Source of the DNA: Xanthoparmelia taractica
Taxonomy: Eukaryota > Ascomycota > Lecanoromycetes > Lecanorales > Parmeliaceae
NCBI GenBank assembly: GCA_033085395.1
Contig: JANQBS010000214.1
Location: 1-64,000, forward strand
Length of the DNA stretch: 64,000 nt
Direction: 5' to 3'
Part shown: one piece after another, positions 43,800 through 55,850 of the stretch
Numbering within the stretch: the first letter of the stretch is position 1
How the letters are laid out: each line of letters starts with the position of its first letter
The notes under the pieces: generated by a model
Told to the model about the DNA's origin: nothing
The model's input: only the letters and a program-made list of their open reading frames with translations
The model's database searches: none
Position numbers and translations under genes: made by a program

Positions 43800-46700
43800 T
43801 CAGATATCCTTCTTTTCTATCACCCCGTTACCCTCCTTCAAACCATGTCCATTGACCTTGACCTCCTCCGTTCCCTTCATCCGCCTCCCCTTTTTCCCCT
43901 CCCCCATATCCCCTCCAACCTCAACCCCACTCACAAAAACCTCACTCACAAACTCCAACCCAGCCACAAACACACAAAGCAGACTTGAAATAACAAAATG
44001 ACTAATACTCGTCCCAATGTCCAACCAACTGCCCTCATCCCTCACCAACCAAAAGAAATTCATAGTCAGCACATCGCTAATCGCCATCACCAACATAAAC
44101 AGACTGCTGGGCGCGACGCCGAGTCTGCGGTTCAGGATGCCGAGGTTAGCGCTGATGACGGCGAAGGGGATGACGATTTTGAGGACGAGGAGGGCGCCTT
44201 GGGAGAAGGGGTCGAAGATGGGTATGAGGCGGTAGACGGAGTCGAGGGAGAAGGAGGCGAGGGAGGCGATGTTGCCGGTGGAGAAGAAGGCGGATTGGAG
44301 GAGGTAGAGGAAGAAGAGGGAGATGCGGGCGTCGGAGAGGGCGAGGGGGCGGTATGGGCGGGCGGTGGGGTCGGTCGGTTGGCCGGATGGTGATGCGAGT
44401 TGTGAGGATATGGATGGGAGGGCGTCGGAGAGGGGTTTTGGGTCTAGGGTTGGTGAGGGTGGTGGGGAGGTGGAGGAGGTTGTTGTGTAGTTGTAGATGT
44501 GGTGTTCGAGGCGTACCCAGGTGACGAGGGTGGCGCAGAAGGCGAAGTAGAAGAGTCCTTCGTAGGATATGGTTAGGATGATGAAGACTGGTGAGAAGGT
44601 GAGGAAGATGATGACGAGTCGGTGCAGGTAGTGATTATTTGGTTGGAGACTGTGGAGGAAGGGAATGGACAGGGAGGAAACTGCGACGTTTGTCAGTGTG
44701 TAACCAGGCAGCGGACTGCACATATTTTGCATACCCAATATTATCCACCCGACTACTTGGTTACCCAAGGGCAAGCCCATTTTGGCCTGCAGTGACGCTA
44801 CGCTAGATCGAGTAACGATCATGGCTAACATAATCAAGCCAATTTGGACTCCAAGTAGAGTAGCTGAGAGACTGTCGAGTGAAGCCTGTTCAGAGGCGGT
44901 TGTTGAAGAAAGAATGCTTTCTTGGAAAAGAATATACAAAACACCGACGAGGACCATTAGCAGACCGCCAGCCAGTCTGTATGACTACGATCAGCACTTA
45001 ACCGCAGCATTGAAACAAGGGCAGACAGAACATCGTTCAAGATTTACGTGAGATACATATATGAGAGTCACTCAAAGGGAACGTACATCATATTGATATT
45101 CTCGGTCTTGATGGCAGGCAAGAGGGTGAACATGCTCATAGATGAGCAGGCCACAGCCCACGTTCCAGCTAGGATTTTGTTATGCATGATGAAGTCCCGG
45201 CTGTACAGAATAGGCCAGAATGCCGCTCCTATAAAGCAGACCGTATAAACGGTACGATGAAAGTATGACAATACCTAGGATATTTAGTTGTCACTGAGCT
45301 TTTTCCTAAAAGAGATTTACTCACAAGGACCTCCAAGAAAGCTACAAACGCCATCGTCTCTATGCATAGTATAGCTGCGTCCTTTTTTGATTGTATGTCC
45401 TTGAATAGAACATGACTACCGAGTAGTAAAGCCTCTCTTCGCGCTACGACCTCTTCCCAAAACAGAGCTGGAAATGTGGCATACACGTAATAAGTGAGCG
45501 GAGCTTTGCGAATGAATAGATACGAGAACAAAGCAGCGGAGACTGCGCCGAACATCGAAGAAGTTGCAAACGTTCTAGAAGTGCGAGTTTCGCCATGTAA
45601 TACGTGCATATCGATAATGGTAGTGACGGCAAAAGCAATCCATCCCAGATAACCTAGGGTCACAAGTACCCGGAGAAACAGCCAATCATATCTCTGAAGA
45701 TATCGGAGACCGTCGAGCCCGGTATGGAGGAGTTCTTGGCTCATTGCAATTGCTTGCTCAGGGTGTCCTTGCTCGATTTCCGTTCTTATTTCCATTACGC
45801 GATGATCAACTGAGTGTTGTTCGTCCGCAAGTGGGCCGTATGGTTTGAAACGCAGTTCATTGGCTTTTTTTTGCTCTTCCTTGACCTTGTACATTTCCAG
45901 CACGCCTCGAGCGTTAGCAAGTGCTGCCTCTGCCTTTTCCTTCGGCTGGCCGGCGACATAAGCAAGCGGAAGCTCACCGACAGAGTTGACTGGAAAATCG
46001 AGGCCGGCAAGGTAAGCCATGAGTGCGGCAATATCAGCTTGATCAACATCATTTCTTTGCACATGATCTAGGCCCCAGTCTGCGGAAAAGCCATCTTCGT
46101 GTCCACTGGCCTTTTCCGGGACGCTGATAATGGGTTTTGCAACACCAGAGCCCCACACAATCAATGGCGTCCTTGTATTGTCAGGATGTCCATCTCCATG
46201 ACTGCCCCAGTCGCTCATACCATGATCCGCAGTGAACACGAAGGCCGTTTTGCCATCACCATAAAATTCTTCAACGAGTTTTGTCATCTCCCTCACACCC
46301 TGGTCAACAACCTTGATGTTATGCAAGTACTCCCTTGAGTAGGGTCTATATGAATGTCCGGTGGTATCAAGACCAAGTAGGTGGAGGAAGAAGACGTTCT
46401 TCTCCTGTCTTAGGCAATAGTCGAGCGTCGTATTCTTAGCAGCGGCGCTGAACAAATTCTTAACCTTGTCGAAGACCCAGGTGTCCAATTGCGTTGCATC
46501 TGCTGCTCATTAGCTATCGATTGCGGTATTCCAGCTCTTAGATGTAGACCTTTCGTAAAGTCCTCGAATTCCTCCCCGTATGTCTCAGCGTCAATTCTAC
46601 CCTTTACAGCTCCCTCCTTAAACATCGGCAAGATATCGGGACTACCCCAGCTCCAAGTATGCCTGCTCTGATTGAAGACGCTGTCAAAGTTGACCGGATT

Positions 46701-47120
46701 AAGCTTCCAACCCGTAGTCACTGAAGACACATCCTCGTACAAGCCGGCTATCAAGGCGACATGACCCGGCCTAGACTCTGTAGGCATCCTCGTATGTGAT
46801 ACTCCAAATGTCCCGCCCGTCAAGACGCGCGATCGAAGGAATGGCGCCAGAGGTCGAGGCTCGAGTGCGCCAGGCGCATTAGGGTTTGACGGTGAAGGGT
46901 CCGGGAATGATTGGAAAGCCTTATCGGCGCGGAGTCCGTCTCCAACAAAAAGCACGAGCCGCTTGGCTGGGGGTTCGGCGCCATGGTTTCTTTGGACGCC
47001 AAAGGAGCTCATACCATGAACGATTGGACTGACAAAATAAATGTCAAAAATGGAGACAATGTACACGGAGTGAAAGATGATGGCGATGCCAAGGAAGCCG
47101 AACCTTCCAAGACGCGCCAT
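43800..47120 (-). CDS. MCD4: GPI ethanolamine phosphate transferase 1 (MCD4)
   Basis: Four exons, 47120-46550, 46499-45325, 45274-45087 and 44976-43800, total 3111 nt, 1036 aa. A signal anchor (MARLGRFGFLGIAIIFHSVY) precedes the alkaline-phosphatase-like lumenal domain: FVGDGLRAD with metal Asp, HTRMPTESRPGHVALIAG with the likely nucleophile Thr/Ser, GLDTTGHSYRPYS and FTADHGMSDWGSHG with metal ligands. The rest is a series of about fourteen membrane helices (PigN domain). The enzyme adds the first side-branch phosphoethanolamine to the GPI precursor in the ER. Its start lies only 137 bp from the inverted-repeat element on the right, so its promoter borders or overlaps repeat DNA. Confidence 0.95.
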
Positions 47121-47938
47121 TCCGACAAAATGAATGTAAGACTGACGAGGTTCCAGCGTGGCATGGATGCTAAGATCCAATTGGAGTGTCCATCAAGTCG
47201 TATGAGGTTCGCTTGGCGGGATACAGAGATGCTCCCACGAGGTTCTCTTTAGGGTTATACGGTGTTCGATAATGACCAATCCCTTTTTCTTATTTGAACC
47301 ACCAAAATCAAAATCGTGAATGGTCATCCCAACTCCCAAATCCATCGCAATCAACATCTATACATCCAATTGATCTTATACGACTCCTAAGTACGATTCT
47401 AATGATATATAATCGATCTATCTATCTATCGTGTATGAATAGTGACAAATCTCTTTTTATTATTTAAATTACTTGAATTAAATTCTCGACTCGTATTTAA
47501 TTTTAATAATAATAATAATTATAATTATAATAATAAAAATAAAAATAAAAATAAAAATAATAAGATATAATATAAATATATAATATATAAGAGATAAGAG
47601 ATAATAGATAGTAAATAATAAATAGTAAATAATAAAAAATTAAACGAGATTTATTTTAAATATATATATTAAATATTAGAAACTTAAATAAAATTAATTT
47701 AATATATAAATTACGTTTAAATAAATTATTAATTATAAGAAATAATTATAAAGATAAATAGTATTAGAAGTATTCGTAGAATAGAGCTAACGGAGTTAAT
47801 TTATAGAGTTAAGTTAGGGTCTAGTAGAGAAGAAAGATAGAAACTATAATCTTAAATTATAACTTAATATAAATTAAGTACGCTTAATTATAATTCGCTA
47901 CTTAAATAACTTAATAACTTATATTATATCTCGCTTAC

Positions 47939-48090
47939 TGTCATGGAATATTTGATCATATGGACGTAGGGCTGGTCATGACTAGCCTTGGCGCTCGCTT
48001 CTCCGTACTTAGCTGGCGCACACACGTAGATCAATCAACAATTCACACACTACACTCATTATTGAACCACATCAATATTGTTCCTTGACA
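47939..48090. mobile_element. Solo LTR, 152 bp, with TSD cttac
   Basis: This segment stands out by normal base composition inside AT-rich DNA. It begins TGTCATGGAA and ends TTCCTTGACA, so the termini are TG...CA with near-perfect inverted ends. It is flanked on both sides by cttac (47934-47938 and 48091-48095), a 5-bp duplication expected of LTR retrotransposon integrase. No internal region remains, so it is a solo LTR left by recombination. Lack of RIP change suggests insertion after the surrounding DNA was mutated, or escape because it is short. Confidence 0.88.
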
Positions 48091-48182
48091 CTTACTAAAT
48101 AAAGTTAATTGATATTAAAACTATTATATATTATAAAAATAAAGCTTAATTATTTATTTTTAATAAAATAATTTTTATAAAA

Positions 48183-48664
48183 ACTTAATAACTTAATAAC
48201 TTAATAACTTAATAACTTATATTTAATTTAACTTTAATTTTAATATTAAATTTATTATAATATTAAAACTTTAATAAATAAAGATCTTTCTTTTTAGAAA
48301 ATAATTTTATATTTTAAATACTATTACGATTTTAGTATCTACTCTTCGTATATTAAGTCGATATAGATTAATATTACTTTAAAGAAGACTTTTTAGTATT
48401 TATAGTTTATTTAGAATAATAGAAGTAGTTAATTTTATTATACGTCTATTCTTTCGTAATAAATACTATATTAACTAAAAATTACTTTTAGAAGATATAA
48501 TTTATATTTTATATTATTAATTTTAAATAGTAGAGAATATTTACATTTAATATTTATTAAAATAAAGTTTTTATAATATTATTTTTTAATAGTCAAAGAA
48601 ATAAGAAATTAATAATTAATTAATTAAATAACTAAATAACTAAATAACTAAATAACTAAATAAT
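48183..48664. repeat. Two short AT-rich 8-bp tandem arrays
   Basis: 48183-48219 holds about 4.5 copies of acttaata. 48625-48664 holds five copies of taaataac. Allowing rotation, the two units differ at one position. A shorter piece of the first unit is seen left of the solo LTR near 47902-47920. They lie inside the inverted-repeat element. Confidence 0.8.
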
Positions 48665-48789
48665 TAATAAGATTAGTATATAGATTATTTAAAAAAAGAT
48701 CTAATTAAATATCTTATTAATCTTATTAACTTAACTATTCTAACTAGTTAGAGTAACTATTATATTATAATTAATATTAACATTATAAT

Positions 48790-48869
48790 TTATAGGGTGG
48801 AATTCGAATTTATATAGCTAGCTGAATATCTATATAGACTATATGCTTTATTTCATAGCTACTCTATTA
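48790..48869 (-). pseudogene. tRNA-like relic, RIP-altered
   Basis: On the minus strand the 80-nt segment has a D-stem-like gct...agc, a T-arm-like ataaattcgaattccac (B-box ggttcgaattcc with G-to-A changes) and end segments that pair at 5 of 7 positions. The mismatches are mostly the kind RIP produces. It may be a dead tRNA or the head of a tRNA-derived SINE. The anticodon stem does not fold well, so this is tentative. Confidence 0.25.
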
Positions 48870-49113
48870 CGCAATAATGCCTTACACACATAGATTAGGA
48901 TATGCGGATTTTGATTTTGGTGGTTCAAATAATAAAAAGGGATTGGTCATTATCGAACACCGTAGGTTAGGGTTTACCCTATAAATAAACGGGCACAATT
49001 GATACTTTCACTCAAGAAAGCTTCGCCTTGTTCAACGAACCCCATGCAAAGTTGGGTGGAAGTTCACTTCATCTGTATTAGCAAGCCGGATTCAAACAGA
49101 CCGTTGTTCAATC

Positions 49114-49269
49114 ATGGCTCTCCTTCAATCTGCTTGTTTATGCTCTATATGCGGTGAAGTTATTCCATCTTCTGCTGAGGTCGCCGATTTGCTTGTAAGA
49201 ACGAACCTCAAAGAAATGCCATGCACATTGGCGACCCATCGCAGCAGACAATGGGATACATTACTATAG
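49114..49269 (+). CDS. Short ORF with CxxC motif, probable gene fragment
   Basis: The 51-codon frame starts MALLQSACLCSICGEVIPSS. The CSICGEVI start resembles the zinc-ribbon-like N-terminus of some large fungal F-box-type proteins, but nothing further downstream continues it. It follows directly on the inverted-repeat element. It is most likely a truncated remnant, possibly cut by the transposon. Confidence 0.3.
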   Translation: MALLQSACLCSICGEVIPSSAEVADLLVRTNLKEMPCTLATHRSRQWDTLL

Positions 49270-49853
49270 GGCAGGAAGGTGTAGTCTACAGCTAGGTTTA
49301 CCGTTGGCTGCCTCTAAGTTTTTATCAAGCGGAGTTGAAAGTAATTCAACGCGTCGACTCATATATCATATCACAGATATAAGTCAAGATGGCGTAGAAG
49401 CTGGGCCAGGGCTTCGGTTCACAATGTTCTAGGATTACCGGCCGGATACCTTGGGGGGTCTCGTCAGCGAAGAATCCAATTGGTGGATATATCCGGGCTG
49501 CAGACTTCTGGGCCCTCGAGAAAAGGATGCGAAGGATTGCCTAGCAAGCAAAGATGCGCCATGTTCGTTAACAGATTATAAATTAGCAGGATTATTCATC
49601 ACAGGCTTTGTAATATAAGACACGACAGCTCCCTACTTCTAGTTTCCTTTATTCTTCTAGCTTGTCAATTGCTCACATCATATCTCATATATATACATGA
49701 CTAGTAAGAGGGTTTGGACGGAACCCATTCATCAATCAGTCAATCAGTCAATCAGCTAGCCAGTCAGTTGAGGTCATGGCGTACACCCAAGTAATAGCTG
49801 ACCTCCATAATTCCTAGAGAATTTCACCATAACCGGCATCATCCGCTCCAACG
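49270..49853. other. Intergenic stretch upstream of the P450 gene
   Basis: No gene supported. A short tandem of aatcagtc occurs at about 49732-49757 just before the P450 promoter area. The rest shows no clear structure. Confidence 0.4.
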
Positions 49854-51787
49854 ATGGCTATCTGGATATCCTCCTCTCTTTTCGGTCTTATAACAGCGGC
49901 CCCGACCCTACTCTGCTACCTCGTTTGGAAAATAGTCTACCGCCTGCATTTCAGGCCAATCTCCAAGTTCCCTGGTCCCAGACTGGCAGCTTTGACCTTC
50001 TGGTCTGTTACCTCTTTCTCTATATTGATCCAATATGACGTTTGTCTCACAGCTTCCTGCTTCCTAAAACCCTTTGGCTTTTCAGTTCACCGTCAAGCGC
50101 TGACTCGCAATGACGCTGAATAATTCATCCCAGGTATGAATTTTACTACGACGTCGTCCTTCGTGGCCAATATACCTTTCATATCAGAACCCTACATGCT
50201 AAATATGGCCCCATTGTTCGTATCAATCCGTACGAGTTACATATATCAGATCCAGAATACTACGATAAGCTGTACGCCTCCAGTTCAAGCGGTGAAAAGC
50301 GCAACAAGTGGGAATGGCACACAAAACAGTTCGGCACCTTCGGAGCCATGCTCTCAACCGTCGGCAAGTACCTCTGCCCGCTTTTCCTGACTCGGCGCAA
50401 ACAGCCTTTTGCTATTTGCTTATTCGTTACTCATCCACACCTTGGCACCCTTCTCCTACTCGGCTGAAGCAGTGCTGATGGCAGAATTTCGCCAACAGGA
50501 CATGATCAGCACAGAGCCAGAAGGGCGGCTTTAACCCACTTTTTTTCCATGGCCAGCGTCAGACGGCTCGAGCCAGTGATTGCGGAGAGAGTCAATGCTC
50601 TAATGCAGAGACTCCAGGGCTTCAAAGACGTCAAAGGTGACGTTGGTGTGATCAAAGCGAATTATGCCTTTGCTGCCTTCACTAACGGTAAGCATCGGCC
50701 TTTCCTCAGGGTTTAATAGTCGAGACACGTTTATTGAGATTGCATTCGCCAACAAAGCCTTGCAGACGTGGTCATGCAATATTCCTACGGTCGTTCAGAC
50801 CACCGGCTAGATCGGGAAGACTTCGGCCCAGAATACCACGACGCAGCATTGGAAGGAGGCAAAGCCTCCGCGTTCAACAAACAGATGATCTGGGTATTCC
50901 ACCTCCTGCAAAGCCTCCCGGAAAGATTGGCAGCGCTCTTGTCCCCAGGATTTGACCTTATGTATACAGCCCACCGAACAGCCGAGCGACAAATCACCCA
51001 TATCAAAGCCCAGCCTCGCTCTACATATTCTGACCTTTCCTATCCGACCCTCTTCCATGAGATTCTCCAATCAAACCTCCCCGAATCCGACAAAAGCGTC
51101 AACCGACTCAAAGATGAAGCCGCCATCGTCGTCGGCGCCGGCACCTTAACCTCATCCTGGACGCTCTCAGTCGCCACCTACCACCTCCTCGCGTCGCCCC
51201 GGATCCTCCAGCAACTGAAAACAGAGCTCCGATCCGCCGTTCCAACCAACTCCGAAGCCCCCACCATCCCACCCCTCTCCTTGATCGAAAACCTCCCTTA
51301 CCTAGCCGCAGTCGTTCAAGAAGCCATCCGGTTAAGCTACGGCGTGGCCTCACGCCTGCAGCGCATTTCCCCGGACAAACCTCTAACCTTCCACGACCGC
51401 ACTCTCGGCAAAGACTGGATAATCCCACCCAACACGCCCGTCGGAATGACGAGCGTCCTGATCCACCAAGACGAATCCATATTCCCGGACGCGCGCTCCT
51501 TCTTGCCGGAGCGCTGGCTGGACAATCCGCGCCTGGACCGCTATCTCGTTTCCTTTTCCAAGGGCAGCAGGCAGTGTCTGGGCATCAATTTGGCATACGC
51601 CGAGCTAAAGCTTTGTCTAGCTGCTATCTTTTTGAGTTTCGGATCCGGGGCTGTTAGGATGGAGGGGGATGTGGGGGTCTTGGAGTTGGTGGGGACGGGG
51701 TTAGAGGATGTGGAGGTTGCGAGGGATGCGTTTGTGCCGACGGGGAAGGAAGGGTCGCTGGGGGTGAGGATTAAGGTTAGGAGTTGA
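49854..51787 (+). CDS. Cytochrome P450 monooxygenase
   Basis: Four exons, 49854-50002, 50134-50363, 50499-50687 and 50766-51787, total 1590 nt, 529 aa. An N-terminal membrane anchor (GLITAAPTLLCYLVWKIVY) precedes the Pro-rich hinge FPGPRLAALTFW. The C-helix region is HDQHRARRAALTHFFS, the I-helix AAIVVGAGTLTSSW, the K-helix EAIR (ExxR), then FLPERWLD and the haem loop FSKGSRQCLGINLAYAE. The Cys ligand and the first Arg of the loop are intact. The second intron (50364-50498, 135 nt) has a GC donor, gcaagt, and is needed to form STVGHDQHRARR. The substrate is unknown. Its neighbours include an O-methyltransferase 5 kb on. Confidence 0.92.
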
Positions 51788-53792
51788 GGTGGGTTCGGGC
51801 GAGAGGGGGTTTACAAAGTGAGGAGATGAAAAGATGAGGCTTCATCGATGCACGGATTGACATTTGCGTTCTCATCACGGCATTTGTACTAACATTATAA
51901 GCTTGATTGATATTTTTGGACGGAAAATTGATTGTCGCGAAATTCTTTGCTTGATACAAAATGAAGTGCGTTCGATTCGCAAGGAAACTACTGAATTCAT
52001 AAACCCAATGCTACATCAGTAAATCAGAATCAGATTCAAGGCCCCAAAAACTCGGACACAGCTACATAGTTTCAATGAAACCAACTGACTACCTCCCCCA
52101 CCTCATCCACCTCCAAGCACCATCCAGACTACCCCCTCATCCCCTGCCCTCTAGTCATTCACCCAACCCACTCTCTCGCACTTCGAAACACCCTCACCCA
52201 CCGCCCGAGCCGAAATCTCCCCCACGCGTCCACCGCGCCGGGCGGGACCCAAGAGCCCGAATTTAACGCAGCGTTTACAGGTGCGTCATCATGGCCAGGA
52301 CGTCGTCTTGCAATCGGGAGGCCTGGGTGGGGAGATTTAGCCTTCTTTATTGCGATAATATGACATACCCATTGCAGACGCCCATTGCAAAAGCATCTAT
52401 GACATAGGCTAATATCAGTACCGCCCGGTGAAGCTTGGCCTCGTTTTGAGTTAGAAAAGCAAGTCTTGATTGCGGTAATCACATGCCTTTCTTGCGAAAT
52501 AGTCCGCGAACCGTGGGCGCAGGTCTTTGTGGAGTAGGACATACTTTGACCAGCGTTGTCCAGCTCCCAGCTATTACTCACATCCCGGTTGGTCTCTACA
52601 TTTGCGAATTGGGGATTTTGGATTTGACGAATTGCCGAAGCCGATTGAGCTCGGGAGAGTACGCACAACATTCCCGTCTGCGCCGCGAGTTCAGGGCCAG
52701 CATTTCTCTTGAAAGGCATTTATAGGTGTTGCGAGACACGCGTAGTTAAGTGCCATGAAGGTCGTCATCTGGCCTCTGAATAAGGCGGCGTGTTCGCTAC
52801 AGACGCTTACGAACTGATTCCAGTCTCAGCCTCTACTTTACAATGTCGATTTGAGTCTTGAAGCCTGATGTATAAGCTGGAAGGGACCGATGCTCTCCGC
52901 TACGTCTTGCGAGTCAAACCATAGACTCCGAAGATACGTACTCCGGTTCCTTCGATGTGTGTCTTGGATCATATGGGAGATGCTGTAGGGCCCCTGAACT
53001 GTTTCTGAGGAACAATACAGCAATCATAAGAAGTGCTTGCTCTTGTTCTAGTTTTCCGATTCAAAAGAAGAGGTATTTAGATTAAATGGGAGACGATTTA
53101 TGAGGTAGATCTGGTAAACCACAGCGAGATGGTTCCATATATGGGGAATACAAAGTACGTATCTTCACGAATATGTTGTATCGTCTCCTATGAGTCAGTA
53201 GTTCCCGTAGTACTGATTTATCGTAATCTGCTTGGTTGCCTGTTACGATAGTTTGAGAGTGACGTAATGAAATCATCGAGGCAATTGAGCTAAGGCAGGT
53301 TAGATACTGGTCCATAGTAAGACAGAAAGTGGTAATACCCAGGCTTGGGGTGAACTCTGGATGATGAGAATGTATTTTTGTTATCTAATAGATGATGGAG
53401 TCGGCCGAAGCATGTCCTTTGATCTGCATATAAGCAATGTCGAGCAAAGTTCGAATTCAGTGGGCGAGACAAATATCATAGCTATAGTACATGTCCATGG
53501 ACGCTGTGTTCATCGTTTCAGAATCCAACCCAATCTGATTGGCTAGCTACTCTAGTTCCAGAATTCGGAGCTATTCTAACCCAGCTTAGAGCTAGCAACT
53601 CTTGGCAGAAAACGAGGCAAACATCTTTTCAGACATCACCACGAGTCACTAAGATAGGAAGGTCTCGAGATACATATCTAAGGTCTTCACAAAGGCCACC
53701 CCTTCATCAGTCTACATAGTAATGAGTAATGGTAATACTCCATTCTCTCATCCCATAAAAGAAGACCCCGCTTTGTGATATAATTTTGGTAC
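51788..53792. other. 2-kb stretch with no supported gene
   Basis: The only long frame (52159-52719, minus, 186 codons) has an ATG but no recognisable domain. Other frames are short. The right end should hold the promoter of the aminopeptidase gene. No repeats stand out. Confidence 0.45.
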
Positions 53793-55850
53793 ATGGTGCT
53801 TGCCTTTTCCAGCTTCCCATTCAGGGCACAAATCTTTGCTGCCATTCGTCTTCGCCCTTCAACAAGCAAAACACTTGTACCAACTCAAATTCTCCGGAGA
53901 ATGACGACCATTGTGAATACACAGCGTGATCCAAACACACTGTCAAATTACAACAATTTCGTTACGACCCACACTACTGTCAATTTCAACATTGACTTCG
54001 AGAAGAAAGTTGTTGGTGGAAAAGTTGCACTGACTCTCAAGTCCATCACTGATGCCGCAGCCAAGGAAATCCTGCTCGATACTAGCTTCCTTAAAGTGAA
54101 GGATGTGGCCCTGGATGGAAAGTTTCCCAAGTGGGACTTATTACCTAGATTCGAGCCATATGGGTCGGTTCTGCGCATTAAACTGCTAGATGGCGTTCAG
54201 AACGGACAGAGTGTGCATGTCGAGATGACAACGGAGACGACTCAGGACTGCACGGCAATTCAGTGGCTTACACCGGCTCAGACAAGAAGTGAGCATCCGT
54301 ACATGTTCACCCAATGTCAAGCTATCCATGCAAGGTCGATATTTCCTTGCCAAGATACGCCTGATGTCAAGGGGACTGTTGAATTCAATATCGAGTCTCC
54401 GTTTCCTGTCATTGCTAGTGGGATTGCTACTTGCGTCAAAAACCTCGACGGCGCGGCTTCGACCAAGCTCTACGCGTTCGAGCAGAAAATTCCTATACCA
54501 AGCTATTTGTTCGCTTTAGCCAGTGGCGATATTGCCAAGGCACCCATAGGACCACGTAGCGTCGTAGCCACTGGCCCTAAGCAGCTGAAGGCAGCACAGT
54601 GGGAACTTGAAGAAAGTACGGAAAGATATATAGAAACGGTTGAAGTCTGTACCTTGCTGCGAAACATGGAGTTTATGCTGATGTACTGGGTAGAAAATTG
54701 TCTTTCCCTATCAATGGACTGAGTATAACGTGCTTGTCCTTCCACCGAGCTTCCCCTACGGAGGGATGGAGAATCCTGTTTACACCTATGCTACCCCAAC
54801 AGTGATATCGGGTGACCGAGAAAACGTGGACGTGATTGCCCATGAACTTTCACATTCCTATAGCGGTAATCTAGTTTCTAATGCCAGCTGGGAACATTTC
54901 TGGCTAAACGAGGGCTGGACAACGTATCTTGAGCGCAGACTACAAGCCGCGGTACATGGCGAACCACACAGAGACTTTTCAGCGATCATTGGATGGAAGG
55001 CTCTTGAAGACTCGGTCAAGCAGTTTGGGGACTCGCACGAATTTACCAAGATGATCGTCGACCTTAAGGGCAAAGATCCGGATGACGCTTTCTCGAGCAT
55101 ACCTTACGAGAAGGGCTACACCTTCCTTTCGCACCTTGAAGCGCAGGTCACCGAAGATAGATGGAATAAATATATTCCCCATTACTTCGCTACATTTGCC
55201 CGCCAGTCCCTCGATTCTTACGACTTCAAAGCAAATCTGCTGTCTTTCTTCGCCTCAGACGCCACGGCCTTGGAAGCGCTGAAGGATGTAGAATGGGACT
55301 CTTGGTTCTACTCTCCAGGCCTGCCTCCAAAACCCAACTTCGATACCTCGCTCGTTGACGTATGCTACGACCTTGCCTCAAAGTGGGAGACTGGTACATT
55401 CGAGCCCAGGGAAGAAGATATCGGAGGCTGGTCGGCGAATCAGGTGGTGGTGTTCCTTGATACAGTGCAAGCGTTCGCGAAAGCACTGGACAAGCGAGCT
55501 TCGCAAACGATGGGGTCAACTTATGGCTTTAGCAAAAGTCAGAACGTTGAGGTCGTCTCTCGGTACTATCAAGCGGCAATGAAGGCAAAGGATGAGACGG
55601 TGTACGAGCCAACCGCAGAACTATTGAGCAGTGTTGGTAGGATGAAGTTTGTGCGGCCATTGTAAGTGACTACATATGATGTTGCCTCGGGAAAGGAGCT
55701 AAAATTCACCCGCACAACAGGTACAAATTACTCAACGAGTGTGATCGCGCTCTTGCACTGGAGACCTTTGAGAAGAACAAAGACTTTTACCATCCAATCT
55801 GTAGAAACTTGGTGGAGAAAGACTTGTTTGGGGAGGGTGGTAAGCCTTGA
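53793..55850 (+). CDS. Leukotriene-A4-hydrolase-type aminopeptidase
   Basis: Three exons, 53793-54644, 54694-55661 and 55721-55850, total 1950 nt, 649 aa. M1-family features: GGMENPVYTYATPT (GGMEN exopeptidase motif), IAHELSHSYSGNL (HExxH zinc site) and WLNEGWTTYLER (third ligand Glu, 18 residues on). The C-terminal helical domain follows, ending LVEKDLFGEGGKP. Two in-frame ATGs exist. The first (53793) adds 36 residues, MVLAFSSFPFRAQIFAAIRL and onward, rich in Arg/Ser with no acidic residue, like a mitochondrial presequence. The second (53901) gives 613 aa, the normal length. Dual targeting is possible. The enzyme cleaves N-terminal residues of peptides and may hydrolyse epoxides. Confidence 0.93.

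Larger units (their letters stand above)
47258..48964. mobile_element. AT-rich element with 58-bp terminal inverted repeats
   Basis: 47258-47315 and 48907-48964 are inverted copies, 58 bp with one mismatch, beginning tacggtgttcgataatgacc. Both ends are flanked by ggtta (47253-47257 and 48965-48969). A further, RIP-altered copy of the same end lies at about 47436-47475 in the same orientation as the left end, so at least two related elements are nested. The interior is strongly AT-rich with no frame left. If the duplication is the TA inside the repeat instead, a Tc1/mariner origin would fit. The superfamily is therefore open. Confidence 0.7.

Noticed and set aside
48965..48980. Telomere or subtelomere boundary from ggttagggttta
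   Set aside because: Only one or two TTAGGG-like units occur, with ordinary genes on both sides.
52159..52719. 186-codon minus-strand frame with ATG
   Set aside because: Sequence looks random (many Cys/His/Arg without pattern) and fits no family.
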